Positions 24,390 through 32,080 of a DNA stretch of 48,696 nt are shown piece after piece. The notes under the pieces were generated by a model. The model did no database searches and was not told where the DNA came from. It worked only from the letters and a program-made list of their open reading frames with translations. The number at the start of each line of letters is the position of its first letter. Position 1 is the first letter of the stretch. The stretch is from Amycolatopsis jejuensis (lineage in GTDB: Bacteria; Actinomycetota; Actinomycetes; Mycobacteriales; Pseudonocardiaceae): contig NZ_JNYZ01000051.1 of the NCBI RefSeq assembly GCF_000717335.1, positions 1 through 48,696 of the forward strand. The letters run 5' to 3'. Made by a program: the position numbers and the translations under genes.

Positions 24390-25412
24390 TCAGCTGGGGA
24401 TGAGGATTCCGCGGCCGACGAGCTTGCCGGATTCGAGATCGTGAATCGCGTCGGCGAAGGCGTCGAGCGGGTACGCAGTGGTGTGCAGGGTGACTTTCCC
24501 TTGCGCGGTCAGGGTCATCAGCTCGGTGAGGTCCTGGTGGCTGCCCACCAGATTGCCGACCACATTGATCTCGCGGGAAATCAGCTCGATCGCGGGCACG
24601 TCGACGCGCCCGCCGTACCCGATGGCGAAGTAACTGCCGCGGTTGCGCAGCGCGGCAATTCCCTGGCCGGGCGTGCCGTGCTCACCGACGTAGTCGAACA
24701 CCACGTGCGCGCCGCCGCCGGTGATGTCCCGCAGCCGGTCCACCGGATCCTCAGTGGCGTCGACCAGGTGGTGCGCGCCGAGGGTGCGGCCCAGATCGAG
24801 GGCCTCGGCGGACCGGTCGGCCACGGTGATCGTCGCGGCGGTGAGCGCGGCCAGCACCTGGACGCCGATGTGGCCGAGACCTCCGGCGCCGATCACCACG
24901 GCGGGTGCCCGGTGGCAGCAGCGGCACCGCTTTGCGCACCGCGTGGTACGCGGTCAGCCCGGCGTCGGCGAGCGCGGCGACATCCGCGGGCTGCAAGTGC
25001 GGTTCGAGCTTCACCACGGCACGCGCATTGGTGCGCAGGTAACCGGCCATGCCGCCGTCGGTGTTCAGGCCGGGGAAAGCCGCGTCGGCGCAATGCGAAT
25101 CCTCGCCGGACCGGCACGCCGCGCACAGCCCGCAGGTGACCAGCGGGTGCAGGATCACCGGGTCGCCCGGGGCAAGCCCGGTGACCGCGCTGCCGATGTC
25201 CGCGATCCAGCCCGCGTTTCGTGGCCGAGCGTGTACGGCAGCGGGGGGTGCTGGATCTCCTTCCACTGGCCTTCGAGCACGTGCAGATCGGTGCGGCACA
25301 AGCCGGCCGCGCCGACGCGGACGACCACGTCCTGCGGCGAGCCGACGGTGGGCTCGGCGACGTCGTCGAGCCGGGGTGGCTCCCCGTACCGGTGCACCCG
25401 GACTGCCTTCAT
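24390..25412 (-). pseudogene. Zinc-dependent alcohol dehydrogenase with two compensating frameshifts
   Basis: All parts of a roughly 340-residue MDR alcohol dehydrogenase are present but in two frames. Residues from MKAVRVHRYGEPP to YTLGHE are in one frame (start 25412). At about 25217-25219, an AAA run on the coding strand is one base short of giving GHENAGW. The middle, with CGLCAACRSGEDSHC (structural zinc cysteines) and AYLRTN-like sequence, is in a second frame. At about 24903-24906 a CCC run restores the first frame, leading into VIGAGGLGHIGVQVL and the rest. The conserved middle argues for a very recent mutation or sequencing errors in homopolymers. If intact, it would be an NAD-dependent ADH. 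Confidence 0.75.
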
Positions 25413-25581
25413 GGCTGCTGCCTTTCCCTTGCCGTGCTTGGAGAGTCCACCTTGCGGGGTGGCCGCCGCACCCGGCAAGCCTGCCGTGCCCGTTTTATGC
25501 CCAGGCGGAATCGCGGCCGTTGCGGGCGCGCTTTCCGGGGCGCAGGCTCGGTTCCGGTCTCCTCGATCGGAAGGTGGTCCG

Positions 25582-26409
25582 GTGTCCCGTGACGGCAACG
25601 GCAGTGGGGTGAGTTCCGTGCAGCGCGCGTTGCGAGTGCTGGAGGTCGTGGCCGCGGCGAACGACGGCATCCAGGCCAAAGCGGTCGCCCGGCGGCTCGG
25701 CTACAACCTGTCGAGCACCTACCGGCTGCTCAACACGCTCGTCGCGGAGGGCTACCTGGTCCATCTCGGCGACCTGCACGGCTTCGGGCTCGGGTACAAG
25801 ATCCCGCCGCTGTACCAATTGCTGCGCGAGCGGCTGAGCGTCGGGCCGCGGATCGCGAACATCGTCGACCAGGTGCACGCGGCCACCGGCACCGCCGCCT
25901 ATTACTCGCTCTACCGCGGGCTGGAACCCGTTGTCGCCTATGTCGCCGAATCCGCCGGTGCGCCCGCGATCCCGATGCTGGAGGTCGGGACGGCCGGTGC
26001 CGCGCACGCCACGGCGTTCGGCAAGATGATGCTCGCGACCCTGCCCGCCGGCGACGTGCTCGGTTACTGCGAAACCAACGGGCTCACCCGGTACACCGAG
26101 CACACGATCGGAACGGTCGGCGACCTCCTGCCGCAGCTCGAGCTGATCCGGGCGACCGGGCTCGCCGTCGAGATCGAGGAGGTCGCCACTGGCACCGCCT
26201 GCATGGCCGGCGCGGTCACCGGCGCGGACGGCCGGTTGCGCGCGACTGTCGCCGTGTCGACCGGGCTCGCGCAGTTCCATCGCAAGCATCCCCTGCTGGA
26301 GAACGCCATCCGGCAGGCGACCCGGCAGTGCACCGCGCTCCTGCGCGCCGGGTCAGCCGGCCGGGAATCGCCGCCGGACGTCCCACACCTCGGGGTTGAC
26401 CAGGCTTGA
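25582..26409 (+). CDS. IclR family transcriptional regulator
   Basis: A 275-residue regulator with the N-terminal winged HTH (SVQRALRVLEVVAAANDG, then AVARRLGYNLSSTYRLLNTL) and a C-terminal IclR effector domain (EVGTAGAAHATAFGKMMLA, VEIEEVATGTACMAGAV). I start it at the GTG at 25582 behind GGAAGGTGG. It is divergent from the alcohol dehydrogenase, with 169 bp between, so it may regulate that gene. A spaced TTCCG/CGGAA pair (25552-25556, 25568-25572) just before the start is a possible site. Its last 19 codons overlap the convergent dehydrogenase gene by 57 bp, so the C-terminal tail is probably not functional. Confidence 0.9.
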   Translation: MSRDGNGSGVSSVQRALRVLEVVAAANDGIQAKAVARRLGYNLSSTYRLLNTLVAEGYLVHLGDLHGFGLGYKIPPLYQLLRERLSVGPRIANIVDQVHAATGTAAYYSLYRGLEPVVAYVAESAGAPAIPMLEVGTAGAAHATAFGKMMLATLPAGDVLGYCETNGLTRYTEHTIGTVGDLLPQLELIRATGLAVEIEEVATGTACMAGAVTGADGRLRATVAVSTGLAQFHRKHPLLENAIRQATRQCTALLRAGSAGRESPPDVPHLGVDQA

Positions 26410-27357
26410 CGGCCGCTCGCCGGCAAGCGTCGCGAAGGCCCGTTCGACCGCCGACCGCGAGAGGTCGTGCAGTGCTTCCCTGGTGACGCCCGCGATGTGC
26501 GGGGTGACGAACAGCCCGGGCGTGCCCGCGAGGACGGCGAGGGTGTCCGCGTCCGGCGGCTCGGGGTCGATGACGTCGATGATCGCGCTGCGGATCGTGC
26601 CCGCGCGCAGTGCCGCCAGCAGCGCGGGCTGGTCGAGCACCGGCCCGCGGGAGGTGTTGATCAGGACGCCATCGGGGCCGAGCAGAGCGAGCTGGGCGGC
26701 ACCGACGAGGTGCCGGGTCGACGGGGTGAGCGGCACGTGGAGGCTCACCGTGTCGGCCCACGCGAAGAGCTCGTCCAGTGACGCGGCGGGCGTCAGTCCG
26801 AGTTCGGCGGGTGGCGTGGCCCGCGGGTCGAAGTACCTCGTCTCCATGCCGAGTCCCAGCACCGCCCGGCGGGCGACCTCGGTCCCCACCTGGCCGAGGC
26901 CGGCCAGCCCGAGCCGGGTCCGGGACGCTGTCCGCCCGGTCATGCCGTCGTAGCGGGCGTCCCAGCGGGCGTAGCCGCCGCGGAACAGCCGGTCGCTTTC
27001 CTCCAGCAACCGGCGCTGCCCGAGCACGAGCGCACCGAGCACGTACTCGGCGACCGGGACCGGCGCGACGCCCGCCCCGTTGGTGACGACGATCCCGGCT
27101 CTGGTCGCGGCCCCGACGTCGATCGAGTCGGAGCCGGACCCGACGGTCGCGACCACCGACAGCCGGTCCGCACGGTCGAACAGCGCGGCGCCGAACTTCG
27201 CCGGTCCGCGGGCGATCAGCACGTCGGCGCCGGCGAGCGCAGCTGCAACGGTGGCTTCGTCGTGGTCCGGGCACACGACGACGTGCGCGCGCTGCCGCAG
27301 ATCCGCGTGCACGGCCTCGTCGAACAACGGAAGCGCGAGGACGAAACGCGGCTTCAT
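26353..27357 (-). CDS. D-isomer-specific 2-hydroxyacid dehydrogenase
   Basis: A 334-residue NAD(P)-dependent dehydrogenase of the phosphoglycerate/formate dehydrogenase family. It has the nucleotide loop GLAGLGQVGTEVARR, the catalytic Arg in INTSRGPVLDQ, the Glu region IIDVIDPEPP and the His in VTPHIAGVT. It reduces 2-oxoacids to D-2-hydroxyacids or the reverse. The ATG at 27357 is preceded by GGAGGACCTG; an ATG 17 codons upstream lacks a ribosome site. It converges on, and overlaps, the IclR gene. Confidence 0.9.
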   Translation of the reverse strand: MKPRFVLALPLFDEAVHADLRQRAHVVVCPDHDEATVAAALAGADVLIARGPAKFGAALFDRADRLSVVATVGSGSDSIDVGAATRAGIVVTNGAGVAPVPVAEYVLGALVLGQRRLLEESDRLFRGGYARWDARYDGMTGRTASRTRLGLAGLGQVGTEVARRAVLGLGMETRYFDPRATPPAELGLTPAASLDELFAWADTVSLHVPLTPSTRHLVGAAQLALLGPDGVLINTSRGPVLDQPALLAALRAGTIRSAIIDVIDPEPPDADTLAVLAGTPGLFVTPHIAGVTREALHDLSRSAVERAFATLAGERPSSLVNPEVWDVRRRFPAG

Positions 27358-27361
27358 CAGG

Positions 27362-27386
27362 TCCTCCGGAGGAGTCGGCGCCGACT
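27362..27386. repeat. Two abutting perfect palindromes before the 2-hydroxyacid dehydrogenase
   Basis: TCCTCCGGAGGA (27362-27373) is followed directly by AGTCGGCGCCGACT (27373-27386), sharing one base. The first contains the ribosome site of the dehydrogenase. They may be an operator or mRNA structure in the 109-bp divergent region with the MGMT gene. Confidence 0.6.
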
Positions 27387-27466
27387 GGACTGCCCGAGCC
27401 AACCACATCGGACCTCACGTTTGCCGCGCGGCGGGCGTCTACCCGGTGAGGAGAACGGAGAGTGCG

Positions 27467-27988
27467 ATGGAGACCCGACACACGGTCGTCGACACCTTGC
27501 TCGGCCCGGTCACGCTGGTGGCGACCGGGGAGGCCATCACCGGGCTGTACTTCCGCCACCACGTGCGGCGGCCGGCGCCGGAGACGTTCGGGCTCGGGGT
27601 TGCCGACGACCGGCTGCTGGCCGAGGCGGGTGAGCAGCTGACCGAGTACCTCGCCGGGCGGCGGGAGGCGTTCGACCTGCCGCTTGCCGCGGAGGGTACC
27701 GGGTTCGAGCGGGCGGTGTGGGCGATCGTCGCGGCCATTCCGCGGGGTGCCACCACCACGTACGGCGCCATCGCGGAACAGCTCGGCGGACGATCGCTGG
27801 CCTGGGAGGCCGGGCAGGCTGTCGGCGCGAATCCGCTGTGTATTTTCGTGCCGTGCCACCGGGTGGTCGGCGCCGACGGGGCGTTGACCGGGTACGCCGG
27901 TGGCCTCAAACGCAAGCGGGCTCTGCTGGCGCTGGAGACTATGGGGACAGTGGGGTCGTTGGAAACGGGGACGGGCGGGAGCAGGTGA
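27467..27988 (+). CDS. ogt: Methylated-DNA-[protein]-cysteine S-methyltransferase (first copy)
   Basis: A 173-residue MGMT with both domains. The active-site Cys130 lies in FVPCHRVVGADG, preceded by TTYGAIAEQLG (DNA-binding helix region) and VGANPLCI. It removes O6-alkyl groups from guanine by irreversible transfer to the cysteine. A 15-residue C-terminal tail is rich in Gly and Thr. The ATG at 27467 follows GGAG. Its stop overlaps the sigma-factor GTG (GTGA), so repair enzyme and sigma factor are translated together. It starts the alkylation-repair operon. Confidence 0.93.
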   Translation: METRHTVVDTLLGPVTLVATGEAITGLYFRHHVRRPAPETFGLGVADDRLLAEAGEQLTEYLAGRREAFDLPLAAEGTGFERAVWAIVAAIPRGATTTYGAIAEQLGGRSLAWEAGQAVGANPLCIFVPCHRVVGADGALTGYAGGLKRKRALLALETMGTVGSLETGTGGSR

Positions 27989-28470
27989 AGCAGCCGTTCG
28001 AGAAGGTCGTCGAGCAGCACGGACCGGCCGTGCTGCGGGTGTGCCGCGTGCTCCTCGGGCCGCACGACGCCGAGGACGCGTGGTCGGAGGCCTTCATCGC
28101 CGCCCTGCGCGCGTACCCCGATCTCCCGGCCGACGCCAACGTCGAAGCCTGGCTGGTCACCATCGCGCACCGCAAGGCGCTCGACGTCCTGCGCGCGGCC
28201 AAACGGCGTCCGCTGCCGGTCGGCGACCTGCCCGACTCCCCCACCGGGCTCGGCCTGCCCGGCGCCGACCGCACCGAGCTGTGGGCCGCCGTCCGGGCCC
28301 TGTCGGACAAGCAACGGCAAGCGGTCGCGTACCACTACGTCGCGTATCTGCCGTATGCCGAGATCGCCGAAATCCTCGGCAGCACCACCGAGGCCGTCCG
28401 CCGCGCCGCCGCCGACGGCATCAAGAACCTCCGGAAAACGTACCCCGGCACGGAAGGGGCCCTGCGATGA
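27985..28470 (+). CDS. Small sigma-70 family (ECF-like) sigma factor in the alkylation-repair operon
   Basis: A 161-residue sigma factor with only regions 2 and 4. Region 2 has VLRVCRVLLGPHDAEDAWSE and EAWLVTIAHRKALDVLRAAKRR. Region 4 has LWAAVRALSDKQRQAVAYHY and an HTH LPYAEIAEILGSTTEAVRRA. No anti-sigma gene is adjacent. The gene is wedged between two MGMT genes with four-base overlaps on both sides, so its dose follows repair-protein synthesis. It probably directs transcription of this operon, as similar factors next to MGMT genes do, but a target promoter is not evident. Confidence 0.9.
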   Translation: MKQPFEKVVEQHGPAVLRVCRVLLGPHDAEDAWSEAFIAALRAYPDLPADANVEAWLVTIAHRKALDVLRAAKRRPLPVGDLPDSPTGLGLPGADRTELWAAVRALSDKQRQAVAYHYVAYLPYAEIAEILGSTTEAVRRAAADGIKNLRKTYPGTEGALR

Positions 28471-29063
28471 ACGACCTCACCGACCTGCTGTCGACGTCCG
28501 CCGATGCCGTAGTCCTGTGCGACCTCCACCACCGGCTGATCGCGCGCGCCATGGCCGAGGAACTCCTCGACGTCGCCTACACCACCGTCGACACGCCCGT
28601 GGGGGAACTGCTCCTCGCGGCGACTCCGGCCGGCCTGGTCCGCGTGGCGTACGCGAGCGAGGGCCACGACCAGGTCCTCGACACCCTCGCCCGCAAGCTG
28701 AGCCCACGCGTCCTGCGCGCCCCGGCGCGGCTGGACATCGTGGTCCGCGAACTGGACGAGTACTTCACCGGACAACGCCGGACGTTCGACGTCGACCTCG
28801 ATCTGTCGCTGTCCCACGGCTTCCGCCAGCTCGTCCAGCGCCGCCTCCCGGAAATCGAATACGGCGGCACCCGCAGCTACGGCCAGGTAGCCGAACTGGT
28901 CGGCAACCCGAAAGCAGTCCGCGCCGTCGGCACGGCCTGCGCGACCAACCCCCTGCCCGTCGTCGTGCCGTGCCACCGGGTACTCCGCGCCGACGGCAGC
29001 CTCGGCGGCTACATCGGCGGCCCCGAAGCCAAAACCACCCTCCTGCAGCTGGAGTCGGCATGA
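28467..29063 (+). CDS. ogt: Methylated-DNA-[protein]-cysteine S-methyltransferase (second copy, with N-terminal extension)
   Basis: A 198-residue MGMT. The first 35 residues (DLTDLLSTSADAVVLCDLHH and onwards) form an extension absent from the first copy. The core has TPVGELLLAAT, LDEYFTGQRRTFDVDLDL, RSYGQVAELVGNP and the active-site Cys169 in VVVPCHRVLRADGSLGGY. It is catalytically complete. The extension contains Cys18, His21 and His22, which could bind metal or sense modification; this is speculation. Its 3' third is duplicated downstream in the degenerate gene at 29060-29332. Confidence 0.9.
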   Translation: MNDLTDLLSTSADAVVLCDLHHRLIARAMAEELLDVAYTTVDTPVGELLLAATPAGLVRVAYASEGHDQVLDTLARKLSPRVLRAPARLDIVVRELDEYFTGQRRTFDVDLDLSLSHGFRQLVQRRLPEIEYGGTRSYGQVAELVGNPKAVRAVGTACATNPLPVVVPCHRVLRADGSLGGYIGGPEAKTTLLQLESA

Positions 29064-29394
29064 CCGCGTGGCGGCACCGCGTCGACAACACCGACTGGAC
29101 AACCGTCGCCGCAGAGCTCGACCAGTCGCTGTCCCACAGCTTCCGCCGGCTCGTCCAACGCCACCTCCCGGAAAACGAATACGGCGCAACCCGCAACTAC
29201 AGCCAAGTTTCCGAACTCGTCGGCAACCGCACAGCTGACCGGGCCGTGGGCACCGCACCCGCAACCAACCCGCAGCCCGTCGTCGTGCCCTGCCAAGCCA
29301 AAACCACCCTCCTGCAGCTGGAGGCGGCATGACCCCGTGGCAACACCGCGTCGACAACACCGACTGGACAACCGTCGCCGCGGAGCTCGACCAG
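28806..29394 (+). repeat. Tandem duplication joining the MGMT 3' end and the oxygenase 5' end
   Basis: Unit A is 28806-29125 (end of MGMT 2 plus the first 22 codons of an oxygenase-like gene). Unit B is 29126-29394 (the same two pieces). Unit B lacks 51 bp covering the MGMT active-site region and has many substitutions. The breakpoints are between TCGACCAG and TCGCTGTCCCAC. A single tandem duplication followed by deletion explains the arrangement. Confidence 0.85.
29060..29332 (+). pseudogene. Chimeric oxygenase-MGMT remnant produced by tandem duplication
   Basis: The frame encodes 90 residues. The first 22 (MTAWRHRVDNTDWTTVAAEL plus DQ) repeat the start of the downstream 2OG oxygenase, and the rest repeats the end of the upstream MGMT from SLSHSFRRLVQRHLPE to KTTLLQLEAA. 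The MGMT part has lost 17 residues next to the active site: PCHRVLRADG has become PCQAKTT, so the essential His-Arg are missing. The frame, start and stop overlaps are intact, so it may still be translated and keep coupling between genes, but it should not repair DNA. Confidence 0.85.
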
Positions 29395-30039
29395 TACGGT
29401 GGCGCTCTGCTTCCGCAGCTGCTCACCGCGGAGGAAACCGTTGCCATCCGGGAGTTGTACCCGCGTGACGAGCTGTTCCGCAGCACCGTCGACATGAACC
29501 GGCACCGCTTCGGGTCCGGCGAGTACCGCTACTTCGCCGCGCCGTACCCGGAGCCGATCGAGCAGCTCAAGCAGGCGCTGTACCCGCGGCTCCTGCCGAT
29601 CGCCCGCGACTGGTGGTCCCGGCTCGGCCGCGCCGCGCCGTGGCCGGACAGCCTCGACGCATGGCTCGAGCAGTGTCACCGCGCGGGGCAGACCAAGTCC
29701 ACGTCGATCCTGTTGCGCTACCAGGAAAACGACTGGAACGCCCTGCACCGCGACCTCTACGGCGACCTGGTGTTCCCGCTGCAGGTGGTGATCAACCTGA
29801 ACGAACCGGGCGTCGACCACACCGGGGGCGAGTTCCTGCTCGTCGAACAACGCCCGCGGGCCCAATCCCGTGGTACGGCAACGCTTCTCCCGCACGGGCA
29901 CGGGTACGTGTTCACCACGCGAGACCGGCCGGTCCAGTCCGCACGAGGCTGGTCCGCGGCCCCGGTCCGGCACGGCGTGTCCGCCCTCCGCAGCGGCGAA
30001 CGGCACACCCTCGCCCTGGTCTTCCACGACGCCGCCTGA
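29329..30039 (+). CDS. 2OG-Fe(II) oxygenase, predicted alkylated-DNA demethylase type (PF09859-like)
   Basis: A 236-residue protein. The iron-binding His140-x-Asp142 lies in NALHRDLYGDLVFP, the distal His215 in VRHGVSALRSGERH, and Arg225 would hold 2-oxoglutarate. Other family features are VDMNRHRFGSGEYRYF and EFLLVEQRPRAQSRG. The family is predicted to repair alkylated bases oxidatively, in the manner of AlkB, and commonly sits next to Ada/MGMT genes. The ATG at 29329 overlaps the chimeric remnant. Direct repair by Fe(II)/2OG chemistry would complement the suicidal methyltransferases upstream. Confidence 0.88.
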   Translation: MTPWQHRVDNTDWTTVAAELDQYGGALLPQLLTAEETVAIRELYPRDELFRSTVDMNRHRFGSGEYRYFAAPYPEPIEQLKQALYPRLLPIARDWWSRLGRAAPWPDSLDAWLEQCHRAGQTKSTSILLRYQENDWNALHRDLYGDLVFPLQVVINLNEPGVDHTGGEFLLVEQRPRAQSRGTATLLPHGHGYVFTTRDRPVQSARGWSAAPVRHGVSALRSGERHTLALVFHDAA

Positions 30040-30040
30040 C

Positions 30041-30301
30041 ATGTTCACCCTGCTGGGCACCGACGGCCACCCCTACGAATCCGCAACCCCCGGCACCTGG
30101 GGCGGCCACCGGCGCAGCCACATCTACGGCCGCTTGGACTGCCCAAGCGCACGAGACGCCATCGCCCGCGGCGGGTACGTCCGGCACCGCGTGTTCTTCG
30201 CCGACGAGGCAACAGCCATCGCGGCGGGGTACCGGCCGTGCGCGGTCTGCTGTCCGGAGAAATACCGGGTGTGGAAGGGGTTCAGGGACGCCGCGCCCTG
30301 A
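30041..30301 (+). CDS. Stand-alone Ada metal-binding domain protein
   Basis: An 86-residue protein consisting only of the Ada N-terminal zinc domain. Cysteines lie in GRLDCPSARDA and in GYRPCAVCCPEKY, giving the C...CxxC pattern of the domain in which one zinc-bound cysteine accepts a methyl group from DNA phosphotriesters; the fourth ligand is not certain. There is no AraC-type or MGMT domain. It starts 1 bp after the oxygenase stop. It may repair phosphotriesters or act as methylation sensor for the operon. Its last 20 bp overlap the convergent acyltransferase gene. Confidence 0.82.
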   Translation: MFTLLGTDGHPYESATPGTWGGHRRSHIYGRLDCPSARDAIARGGYVRHRVFFADEATAIAAGYRPCAVCCPEKYRVWKGFRDAAP

Positions 30302-31787
30302 CAGCCAACCCGACCGCGACCAGGGCACCCGCAGTGCACACCCACGCGAACCAGTTCCCCACCAGCCCATAAAGCGTCCTCGCACCATCCTGAGTCGGCA
30401 CGTCCGCGAGCCACGGCGCATTGTCGCCAGGAGTCGTGTCCTGCTGGGACAGCACGTGACCCTGCCGGTCGAATGCCTGGGACGAGCCGTTCAGGTCGGC
30501 GCGCACGAGGGCGTAGCCGTTCTCGATCGCCCGCAGGCTCGCCATCTGGGTGTGGATGCGGCCCATCTCGGGCCAGTCGCCGCCGGGGACCAGCATGATG
30601 TCGGTGGCCACGCGGGCGGTTTCGAGGAAGTCGGCGTCGTAGCAGATCACGCTCGACAGGCGGCCGTACGGCGTGTCGATCACCGGAACCGGGCCGCTGC
30701 CGGGTGCGTAGTTTTCCAGGCCCGGGATCGGATGGTGCTTCTGGTAGGTCCACCGCACGGCGCCGTCGGGGCCGAGCAGCACGGTCTGGTCGCGGCCGTA
30801 CGGGGCGTCGGGCAGGTAGACGTTCGCGGCGACCTCCAGGTAGATCCCGGTTTCCCGGGCGAGCGCGCCGGCCTCGGCCAGGAATGCCGGTTCGTCCACC
30901 GCGCGGAAGCGGGCCGCGTTTTCCGACCAGACGACGATCTTCGCGCCCGCCTGCGCAGCCTGCCGGGTGTCGGCGAAAAGCTGGCGGTTGATCACGTCTG
31001 CCGCCGCGCGCACGGTGGACGGATCGCGGTGGGACATACCCGCCAGGTCGGTCGGCGCTGTGCCCAACAACTGTTGTGCTCGCGCCAGCGACGCATTGGA
31101 CGGGTTGACGGCGCCGATGCGGACGGTCGGCGAAGTCGCTGCTGGAGCCCAGGCCAGCCACGCCTGTCCGAGCCCGAGCACCGCGGCCAGCACGGCGGCT
31201 GTGACGAGCGCGGGCTTCGCGCCGGACCACGAAATCCCGTGCTCCCACAGGTGATTGGCCGCGGTGGCCACGAGACCGATCAGGAACGTGATCACGTACG
31301 GCCCGGCCACGGACGTCGCCTGCAGCAGCGCCAGGTTGTCGTGCTGGGTCACCGCCTGCAAGCCGTAAGCGGTGCCGAACGGGCTGAAGGAGCCGAGCAG
31401 GAACGCCGACGCGGTCAGCGTGGCCGGGTAGGTGAGCAACCGCAGTTTCGGCGGCGCAAAGCGGTCCGCCGCATACGCCAGGATCACGACCACCGCAAGG
31501 CTGATCACCCCGGCGACGGTCAGGACCGTGAACGGCACCGCGAGCTGCCACGCCCAGAACAATCCGCCCGCAGCGAACACCGGCACTACGAGCAGCAGGC
31601 CCCAGGCCGGACGGCTGACCCGGACGAAGCGCAGCAGGAAGATCGGGAAGACCCACGCGGCAAGGGCGATGTCCCAGCGTCCGCCCACGGCGAGCAGCTG
31701 CAGCGCCGCTCCGAGGGCGAGCCAGCCGTACCGGCGCTGCGCCGCCGGAGCGGGCAGGCGCACCGGCCTGGTACTGGTGGTGGTCAT
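30282..31787 (-). CDS. Apolipoprotein N-acyltransferase-like membrane nitrilase-fold protein
   Basis: A 501-residue protein. About six to seven hydrophobic helices occupy the first 220 residues, then a nitrilase/CN-hydrolase domain and one C-terminal helix (LVGNWFAWVCTAGALVAVG). The catalytic triad is visible: Glu in VVWSENAARF, Lys in TYQKHHPIPGLE and Cys in SSVICYDADF. Lnt adds the third acyl chain to lipoproteins at the outer face of the membrane. The length and layout fit, though actinobacterial paralogues can have other substrates. The ATG at 31787 follows GGAAGGAATG. It converges on the alkylation operon. Confidence 0.85.
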   Translation of the reverse strand: MTTTSTRPVRLPAPAAQRRYGWLALGAALQLLAVGGRWDIALAAWVFPIFLLRFVRVSRPAWGLLLVVPVFAAGGLFWAWQLAVPFTVLTVAGVISLAVVVILAYAADRFAPPKLRLLTYPATLTASAFLLGSFSPFGTAYGLQAVTQHDNLALLQATSVAGPYVITFLIGLVATAANHLWEHGISWSGAKPALVTAAVLAAVLGLGQAWLAWAPAATSPTVRIGAVNPSNASLARAQQLLGTAPTDLAGMSHRDPSTVRAAADVINRQLFADTRQAAQAGAKIVVWSENAARFRAVDEPAFLAEAGALARETGIYLEVAANVYLPDAPYGRDQTVLLGPDGAVRWTYQKHHPIPGLENYAPGSGPVPVIDTPYGRLSSVICYDADFLETARVATDIMLVPGGDWPEMGRIHTQMASLRAIENGYALVRADLNGSSQAFDRQGHVLSQQDTTPGDNAPWLADVPTQDGARTLYGLVGNWFAWVCTAGALVAVGLAVRARRP

Positions 31788-31908
31788 GCGGGCATTCCTT
31801 CCGGACGTCGGACCGTTCTCCGAAATTACGGTGCGGCGCCGTGCTTGCCGAGCACCGGAGCTCGCACATCCCGTGACCGCAGCGCGCACCGGCCGGCAAC
31901 GCATCACG

Positions 31909-32080
31909 AACCACAACGCCGCGCCAACGGCCAGCCAGCATCACATCGTCGACGACGACGCGGCAGCGACCCCGCGAACAACAACACCGCAGCAGTCGCC
32001 AGCCGGCACCCCACCGCAAACCACAACACCGCCCCGCGCACCGGTTAGCATCGGGTCGTGGACGACGACGCCGCGGCGGT
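31909..32080. repeat. Degenerate direct repeat covering the AraC gene start
   Basis: Bases 31909-31970 and 32019-32080 align without gaps over 62 bp at about 70% identity (44 of 62 by hand count). The second copy contains the -10 box, GTG start and first codons of the AraC gene. In the first copy the start codon has become GTC. Similar CAACACCGC words lie between. The start region seems to have been duplicated and then decayed. Confidence 0.6.
32046..32051 (+). promoter_or_regulatory. -10 box of a leaderless AraC promoter
   Basis: TAGCAT ends 6 bp before the GTG at 32058, and there is no ribosome-binding sequence. The spacing fits transcription starting at the start codon. No clear -35 was found. 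Confidence 0.5.
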
